Below are positions 30,420 to 34,749 of a DNA stretch of 34,749 nucleotides, one piece after another. Positions within the stretch are counted from its first letter, which is position 1; every line of letters starts with the position of its first letter. The translations under genes and the position numbers were made by a program. The notes under the pieces were generated by a model. That model had not been told where the DNA came from. It did no database searches and saw only the letters and a program-made list of their open reading frames with translations. The DNA comes from Lachnospiraceae bacterium. Lineage in GTDB: Bacteria > Bacillota > Clostridia > Lachnospirales > Lachnospiraceae. The stretch covers positions 1 to 34,749 of the forward strand of contig JAGHER010000216.1 of NCBI GenBank assembly GCA_017889125.1, read 5' to 3'.

Positions 30420-31450
30420 AACACATGCGCTTGTGGATGCTCTTCATGGCAGTCACTGCCTTTATCCTGTTTTTGGGCTCTCTTGTTCCCGTCTTTTTTA
30501 CCTACGTGCTGCTGGAAACCGGCCTCTTAAATCCCATGGAGCCAATGCCCTGGATTCCGATCATTGGAATTATGGCCGCTTCCCTCCTTTTGTCTCTGCT
30601 GCTTCTGACTGTTGTCTCCCAATATTTTTTCCGTCCTCTTCAGGCGCTGATCTATGCCCTTAAGCAGGTAGCAGCAGGGGATTTTCGTGTACAGCTTCCA
30701 GAGAACCGGGGTGAGGAAATCATCCGTGACATGAACCTGAATTTTAACAAAATGGTTCGTGCGCTGAATTCCATTAATACGCTCCAATCGGACTTCATTC
30801 AGAACGTCTCCCATGAATTTAAAACACCTCTGGCTGCCATGGAGGGCTACGCTGCCCTGCTGAATGCAGCAGACATTCCCGAGGAGCTTCACGAATATGC
30901 CCGACGCATCCTGGAGGGAACCCGCCAGCTCTCCTCCCTCACCGGCAATATCTTAAAGCTTTCCAAGCTGGAAAATCAGGAAATCATCTCCGAAAAACGG
31001 CATTTTCTTCTGGATGAGCAGCTGCGCCAGATCATCCTTTCCATGGAGCCCGTCTGGTCCAAAAAGGAACTGGAAATGGATCTGGAGCTTCCGGAGACGG
31101 AATACTACGGCAATGAGGAGCTCATGCTCCAGGTCTGGACCAACCTCCTCTCCAACGCGGTAAAATTTACCCCAAACGGAGGCAGGATCTCCATCCGCAT
31201 ACAAAAAACAGCCGATTCCGTGCTGGCTGAATTTACAGACACTGGAATCGGCATGAGTGATGAAGTAAAAGCACATATTTTTGATCGTTTTTATCAGGGT
31301 GACGCAAGCCGCAGTATAGAGGGAAACGGCCTGGGACTTGCCCTTGTCCACAAGATTATCACTCTCTGCGGCGGCACCATCTTTGCGGAGAGCACGCCTG
31401 GGAAAGGCTCGCGTTTTTTGGTGTGCCTGCCCTCTGTGGATTCAGACTAG
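30416..31450 (+). CDS. Sensor histidine kinase (paired with response regulator at 29739-30419)
   Basis: 344 residues. Two membrane helices (about 8-33 and 46-70) are separated by a loop of only about a dozen residues, so it has almost no extracytoplasmic domain; such kinases usually sense within the membrane or through partner proteins such as transporters. A HAMP linker (about 70-120) leads to HisKA with His133 in NVSHEFKTPLAAMEG. The ATPase domain has NLLSNAVKFTPNGG (N box), DTGIGMSDE (G1), FDRFYQGD (F) and GNGLGLALVHK (G2). All motifs are intact. The neighbouring efflux operon is a plausible target and possible sensing partner, by inference. Confidence 0.93.
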   Translation: MKHMRLWMLFMAVTAFILFLGSLVPVFFTYVLLETGLLNPMEPMPWIPIIGIMAASLLLSLLLLTVVSQYFFRPLQALIYALKQVAAGDFRVQLPENRGEEIIRDMNLNFNKMVRALNSINTLQSDFIQNVSHEFKTPLAAMEGYAALLNAADIPEELHEYARRILEGTRQLSSLTGNILKLSKLENQEIISEKRHFLLDEQLRQIILSMEPVWSKKELEMDLELPETEYYGNEELMLQVWTNLLSNAVKFTPNGGRISIRIQKTADSVLAEFTDTGIGMSDEVKAHIFDRFYQGDASRSIEGNGLGLALVHKIITLCGGTIFAESTPGKGSRFLVCLPSVDSD

Positions 31451-31557
31451 AGGCCAGTCTGGCGCCTCCGGCTGGGCTGATCTCTGGCTCCTTCACCGAA
31501 GCTGACCTTCGGTCCTTCCGGCCGGACTCAGCTGCAATTTTCCAGCTTGGCTGCCCG

Positions 31558-33402
31558 CTATGCCTTCTCCAGAAGAGCCGTCACTTCCTCCAGGCTCTTC
31601 TTTCCAAAGTAAACCTGCCGATCATTCACCACCATACAGGGCACGCTCATAATGCGGTATTTTTTCTTGATCTCCGGATAATGCATCAGATCCACCATCT
31701 CCCCGGTCACATGGCTGTTTTCCGCCGCAATGCGCTGCACGGCCATGACCACCTCCGGGCACATGGTGCAGGAAAGAGATACCATCACCTTCACATTCAC
31801 ATCCTGGCTGATGGCCTCAATCCTCTGGCGAATGGGCTCCTCCATGGCCTGCCCCGGCCCGGCCATATTGTAGAGGGCAATAATAAAGGAATTAAATTCA
31901 TGGCCGCCAGGCACGCCGTGGAAGATGACATTTCTCCCGCTTCCATCCTCCCGCTCCAGAATCATGGCGGGAAGCAGCTCTCCCGCCGCCTGCCGGGCCT
32001 CTTTTTCCTCCGGAAGGATTCGCTGGCGGATGCAGGTTACCCGGTCAGTTAAGTCCTCCAGCTCGCCAAGGAATCCGCTGATCTCCCCTGCCAATGGACT
32101 GTCATCCAGCAGCGCGCGGATCACCACCCTTCCCGCAAACTTCGGGAAGAGTGCAGACAGCTGGCTGCGGATTTCCGGAGAGAGAAAGGTATTTTCTTGC
32201 TGGCCCAAGGAGACTGCACTGCCTGCTCCTGTACCAACTGCTGCTGCACTGCCTGCTCCTGTACCAGCGGCTCCTGCGCCGCCTCCTAAACTGCCTGCCG
32301 CTTTGCCGGATTCCCTTCGCCGCACTGCCGCACCTTCCTCTATCCGCGATCCTGCTTCCATTTCCATTCCCGATCCCACTTCTGCTTCCATCCGATTTGC
32401 CGCTTCTGCTTCCATCCGTTCCCGGGCTAACGGCCAGAGATCGGGAATATTCTGCCGCTCATGGACAGCGGAAACATACTTCTCCAGAGAGGTGGCCGCC
32501 ACCGCACCGTCGGAAACTGCCGTCACCACCTGGCGCAGATTTTTCACGCACACATCCCCGGCGCCGTAGACGCCGTCTATGCTGGTCTTCTGATCTGCAT
32601 CCGTCACCAGATAACCCTGGGGCGTGCATTCAACCTTATCCTGAAGCCATCCGGTGTTGGGCACGTATCCGGCAAAGACGAACACGCCTATGCCCCCGTC
32701 CTCCCCAGCATCGAAGGTCCACTCCTCGCCTGTCTGGTTGTCCCGGAAGCGAGCCCGGGATACCACCGGATCTCCGGAAACCTCCACAATCTCCGTGTGG
32801 AATTTCACCTCGATCTTCGGCTCCTTCCACACCGGGTCAGATACCGCCTTCGCGCAGGTGAAATCCTCCTCCCGGACAATTAACGTCACCCGACTGGCAT
32901 ACTTGGTAAGGAAAAGTCCCTCCTCCACCGCCGCGAAACCGCCGCCGATGACAAAGACCTCCATGCCTGTGAAAAATTCGCCGTCGCAGGTGGCACAGTA
33001 GGCCACGCCCCGGCCCTGAAATTCCTTCTCGCCCTTAAAGCCCAGCTTTCTGGGATTAGCTCCGGTGGCCAGCACCACCCCCAGGGCCTGATAATCTCCG
33101 GCAGTAGTGTGGAGCGTCTTAATCTCGCCCGTAAGCTCCACATCCAGCACCTCCGCCCCAAGGAACTCTGCGCCGAAGCTTTCTGCCTGCTTCCGCATGG
33201 CCTGGGTCAGCTCCGTGCCGCTGGTCCGCTCCACACCAGGATAATTGACCACCTCAGAGGTAATAGTAATCTGACCCCCGACCTTGGCTTTTTCCACCAC
33301 CAATACCCGATATCTGGCCCGGGCGGTATAAATGGCGGCGGACAGCCCCGCAGGGCCGCCGCCGATGATGATCACGTCATACAATCTCTCGTTCTCTTTC
33401 AT
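31558..33402 (-). CDS. AhpF-like flavoprotein with reversed domain order (thioredoxin reductase + AhpF N-terminal domain)
   Basis: 614 residues from ATG 33402, preceded by AAAGGAAA; the frame extends 57 codons upstream without a better start. Residues 1-315 are a thioredoxin-reductase-type FAD/NAD(P)H module: GGGPAGL (14-20), redox pair Cys136/Cys139 in CATCDGE, second nucleotide site GGGFAAVE and FAD motif YGAGDV. Residues about 322-403 are an Ala/Gly/Glu/Met-rich repetitive linker. Residues about 405-614 match the N-terminal tandem thioredoxin-fold part of E. coli AhpF, with GGHEFNSFIIALYN, redox pair Cys545/Cys548 in SLSCTMCPEVV and SVPCMVVN. In E. coli this part comes first, so the protein is permuted. 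It should pass electrons from NAD(P)H through the FAD and two Cys pairs to the AhpC encoded just upstream. Confidence 0.88.
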   Translation of the reverse strand: MKENERLYDVIIIGGGPAGLSAAIYTARARYRVLVVEKAKVGGQITITSEVVNYPGVERTSGTELTQAMRKQAESFGAEFLGAEVLDVELTGEIKTLHTTAGDYQALGVVLATGANPRKLGFKGEKEFQGRGVAYCATCDGEFFTGMEVFVIGGGFAAVEEGLFLTKYASRVTLIVREEDFTCAKAVSDPVWKEPKIEVKFHTEIVEVSGDPVVSRARFRDNQTGEEWTFDAGEDGGIGVFVFAGYVPNTGWLQDKVECTPQGYLVTDADQKTSIDGVYGAGDVCVKNLRQVVTAVSDGAVAATSLEKYVSAVHERQNIPDLWPLARERMEAEAANRMEAEVGSGMEMEAGSRIEEGAAVRRRESGKAAGSLGGGAGAAGTGAGSAAAVGTGAGSAVSLGQQENTFLSPEIRSQLSALFPKFAGRVVIRALLDDSPLAGEISGFLGELEDLTDRVTCIRQRILPEEKEARQAAGELLPAMILEREDGSGRNVIFHGVPGGHEFNSFIIALYNMAGPGQAMEEPIRQRIEAISQDVNVKVMVSLSCTMCPEVVMAVQRIAAENSHVTGEMVDLMHYPEIKKKYRIMSVPCMVVNDRQVYFGKKSLEEVTALLEKA

Positions 33403-33503
33403 GAATTTCCTTTCTGCAGCTGGATTTCCGTTCCGGCAAACTGCCTTTCGCAAAATCCCCTTCTGCGAGATACCCTGCCGGATAAAAAGGCTTCTTTCTT
33501 CAA

Positions 33504-34067
33504 TCAGATCAGCCCCACCAGATCCAGGCTGGGCTTCAAGGTTTCCGCCCCCGGCTGCCACTTGGCCGGGCACACCTGATCGCCATGCTCTGCCACAAAC
33601 TGAGAAGCCTGCAGACGGCGGAAAAGCTCATCGGCATTTCGACCCACACTTCCGGCAATCACCTCATAGGCCACGATCTTCCCCTCGGGATTTACGATAA
33701 AGCTTCCCCGCTCTGCCATGCCGTCCGCCTCAATCATGACCTCAAAATCTCTGGCCAGCTTTCCCGTGGGATCCGCCAGCATGGGATACTGGATCTTCTG
33801 AATGGTCTTGGACACATCATGCCACGCCTTGTGCACGAAATGGCTGTCGCAGGATACGCTGTAAATCTCGCAGCCAGCTTCCTTGAACTCTCCATACTTG
33901 TTGGCCAGATCCTCCAGCTCAGTAGGGCACACAAAGGTAAAATCCGCCGGATAGAAGAAAAACACCGCCCATTTCCCTAAAACATCCTTCTTCTCTACGG
34001 TCTTAAACTCTCCATTTACAAAAGCCTGCACGGTAAATTCACTGATTTCTTTTCCAATTAATGACAT
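33504..34067 (-). CDS. ahpC: Alkyl hydroperoxide reductase subunit C (2-Cys peroxiredoxin)
   Basis: 187 residues, exactly the length of E. coli AhpC. It reduces hydrogen peroxide and organic peroxides in the cytoplasm. The peroxidatic Cys47 lies in DFTFVCPTELEDL and the resolving Cys166 in GDQVCPAKWQPG, with the family tail beyond. ATG 34067 has AAGGAGG about 6 bases upstream; an open frame 27 codons longer has no ribosome binding site. The AhpF-like reductase gene follows after 101 bases and is probably co-transcribed. A clear promoter with overlapping inverted repeats lies at 34154-34207. Confidence 0.95.
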   Translation of the reverse strand: MSLIGKEISEFTVQAFVNGEFKTVEKKDVLGKWAVFFFYPADFTFVCPTELEDLANKYGEFKEAGCEIYSVSCDSHFVHKAWHDVSKTIQKIQYPMLADPTGKLARDFEVMIEADGMAERGSFIVNPEGKIVAYEVIAGSVGRNADELFRRLQASQFVAEHGDQVCPAKWQPGAETLKPSLDLVGLI

Positions 34068-34153
34068 TGTATTCCTCCTTGTCTCATTCTGCGGGAGCTT
34101 CAGGACAAAAGCTGCCTTTCCCTTCTCGCTGTTCACGTTTTCTGGCAATATAT

Positions 34154-34188
34154 GGTTAGTTATTGCTAACCTATAGTCATCTTAGCAA
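34154..34188. promoter_or_regulatory. Overlapping inverted repeats at the ahpC promoter (candidate operator)
   Basis: Two palindromes share bases. GGTTAG (34154-34159) pairs with CTAACC (34166-34171), spacer 6. TTGCTAA (34163-34169) pairs with TTAGCAA (34182-34188), spacer 12, and covers the -10 box. A repressor bound here would block transcription. The arms do not match the usual PerR box; GGTTAG/CTAACC recalls DtxR-type half-sites, but the spacing differs. Confidence 0.55.
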
Positions 34189-34207
34189 ATCCGTGAATCT
34201 TTCGCAA
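34179..34207 (-). promoter_or_regulatory. Promoter of the ahpC operon
   Basis: On the minus strand TTGCGA (34207-34202) and TAAGAT (34184-34179) are separated by exactly 17 bases. Each matches sigma-A consensus at four of six positions. Transcription would begin near 34172, about 105 bases before ATG 34067. Confidence 0.6.
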
Positions 34208-34290
34208 GGGGGATAAATATCCATTTTTTATCAATAACAGTAATTATTCCTAATTTAGTCATTAGTTGCAGCGGTTATTATAATTTTATT

Positions 34291-34311
34291 ATTTCTTGAT
34301 TCGCAAGAAAT
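34291..34311. repeat. Perfect inverted repeat, 8-bp arms
   Basis: ATTTCTTG (34291-34298) and CAAGAAAT (34304-34311) flank five bases. With no T run after it, it is more likely a binding site than a terminator. Confidence 0.6.
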
Positions 34312-34348
34312 AGACACCTCTAATTCGCAAAGCAAAATGACTTAGCAG

Positions 34349-34360
34349 GCTAGAACTAGC
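34349..34360. repeat. Short perfect palindrome GCTAG-AA-CTAGC
   Basis: Five-base arms around two bases, about 62 bases upstream of the -35 box at 34422. A possible regulator site, but short enough to arise by chance. Confidence 0.4.
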
Positions 34361-34421
34361 ACTTAAAGTCAGAGTATTAAACTTTATAATGGTAATTTAT
34401 GGAAATTTTATTTTTTCATTA

Positions 34422-34450
34422 TTGAAACCAAAAGAAAATGATATTATAAT
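34422..34450 (+). promoter_or_regulatory. Near-consensus sigma-A promoter
   Basis: TTGAAA (34422-34427), a 17-base spacer and a perfect TATAAT (34445-34450). Transcription would start near 34457, giving a leader of about 46 bases before ATG 34503. Confidence 0.8.
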
Positions 34451-34502
34451 GTAGGTAGGCAACATGATATATAAATATAGGTCATATAAAGGAGAGATAT
34501 CT

Positions 34503-34646
34503 ATGGCAACTCAAATAGCTCCCACACCTGTAGTTAAAGGTTCAGAAGCAGAAAAAATATTAAAAGAAGCGAATAAAAAAACATCAGCGGAGGCAAAAAA
34601 GGGCTCAACGAAGTTATCAAACCTCTTTGATAAAGTAATGAAATAG
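34503..34646 (+). CDS. 47-residue basic protein, possible antitoxin-like partner
   Basis: 47 residues starting MATQIAPTPVVKGSEAEKIL, Lys-rich, with a helical middle and ending NLFDKVMK. ATG 34503 has AAAGGAGAG about 6 bases upstream and a strong promoter in front; a longer frame from 34464 has no such site. The next gene starts only two bases after its stop, so the two are surely coupled. The small-then-larger arrangement resembles a toxin-antitoxin operon with the short protein first. I recall similar small proteins ahead of acetyltransferase-like genes in Lachnospiraceae, but this is not verified. No membrane segment or signal is present. Confidence 0.65.
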   Translation: MATQIAPTPVVKGSEAEKILKEANKKTSAEAKKGSTKLSNLFDKVMK

Positions 34647-34648
34647 TT

Positions 34649-34749
34649 ATGAATTTTATTATTGAAAAATTATCAGAAAAGCACTTGCAGATGCTGGGTG
34701 CTTTTTCTTGTATAGAAAGTGAAAAAATACTTTCCAAATATGATTCCAA
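34649..34749 (+). CDS. Partial gene cut by window end; possibly GNAT acetyltransferase-like
   Basis: The first 33 codons of an open frame from ATG 34649 to the window edge, beginning MNFIIEKLSEKHLQMLGAFS. It has no good ribosome binding site of its own and starts two bases after the previous stop, so it depends on translational coupling. The opening resembles N-termini of certain GNAT-family proteins that I recall from related genomes, with a beta strand followed by LSEKHLQML; too little is visible to be sure. Confidence 0.5.
   Translation, partial: MNFIIEKLSEKHLQMLGAFSCIESEKILSKYDS

Larger units (their letters stand above)
34208..34421. other. AT-rich intergenic region with palindromes
   Basis: No gene is seen between the ahpC promoter and the promoter at 34422. 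The stretch is clearly richer in A and T than the genes to its left. It holds a GGATA-AA-TATCC palindrome (34211-34222) and the two palindromes listed separately. The change in composition suggests the boundary of a different DNA segment. Confidence 0.5.

Noticed and set aside
31495-31513. Hairpin ACCGAAG / CTTCGGT after the second histidine kinase
   Set aside because: The stem is only 7 bp and no T run follows on either strand, so I do not call it a terminator.
1-34749. CRISPR array, tRNA or rRNA genes, insertion sequences with terminal inverted repeats
   Set aside because: Looked for by eye on both strands. The repeats found are in coding sequence, tandem cassettes or short control regions, and none has the structure of these elements.

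Overview
The window looks like chromosome of a monoderm, gut-type Clostridia, most likely a Lachnospiraceae relative. The reasons are a sortase-anchored (LPKTG) giant surface protein, a BTAD-type regulator with a small partner gene, a DUF6110 protein beside a metal P-type ATPase, a DUF1576 membrane protein, strong purine-rich ribosome binding sites and frequent TTG/GTG starts. Genus cannot be told from the sequence alone. No rRNA, tRNA, CRISPR array or transposase with terminal repeats was seen.

Left end (1-1900): a degenerating tandem array of Rpn/PD-(D/E)XK cassettes: one 3' tail, one 5'-truncated copy and one full-length but frameshifted copy. Cassettes are separated by a duplicated spacer that carries the same terminator that ends the neighbouring adhesin gene. 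1907-11482 (minus strand): a three-gene overlapping operon, regulator (winged helix + BTAD + degenerate GGDEF-like domain) -> conserved 63-residue protein -> 2711-residue LPXTG adhesin made of InlB-B, MBG and 116-residue repeats. 11501-11931 is a non-coding region with two different tandem repeat sets, followed by a solitary AAA_14/DUF4143 ATPase.

13344-16377 (minus): a metal P-type ATPase operon (26-residue membrane peptide, DUF6110 protein, ATPase) with a Fur-like inverted repeat upstream, preceded by a 96-residue unknown. 16646-17935 (plus): DUF1576 membrane protein with a strong bidirectional terminator. 18038-21057 (minus): an OmpR-type two-component system followed by an exported protein that may be its target. 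21241-29561 (minus): an efflux operon, TetR -> membrane fusion protein -> RND pump -> two TolC-fold proteins, then a patatin-like lipase. A second OmpR-type two-component system (29739-31450, plus) diverges from it; three helically phased direct repeats lie in the shared control region.

31558-34067 (minus): a peroxide-defence pair, AhpC peroxiredoxin followed by a flavoprotein whose AhpF domains are in reversed order and joined by a repetitive linker. A well-formed promoter with overlapping inverted repeats sits in front. The right edge (34208-34749) is AT-rich, with palindromes, a near-consensus promoter and a 47-residue protein tightly coupled to a gene cut by the window end, possibly a toxin-antitoxin-like pair.

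Best candidates for something under-described are the regulator/63-aa/adhesin operon, the permuted AhpF, the RND + twin TolC-fold operon in an apparently monoderm cell, and the Rpn cassette array. Domain names are from reading the translated sequence; no database search was run.
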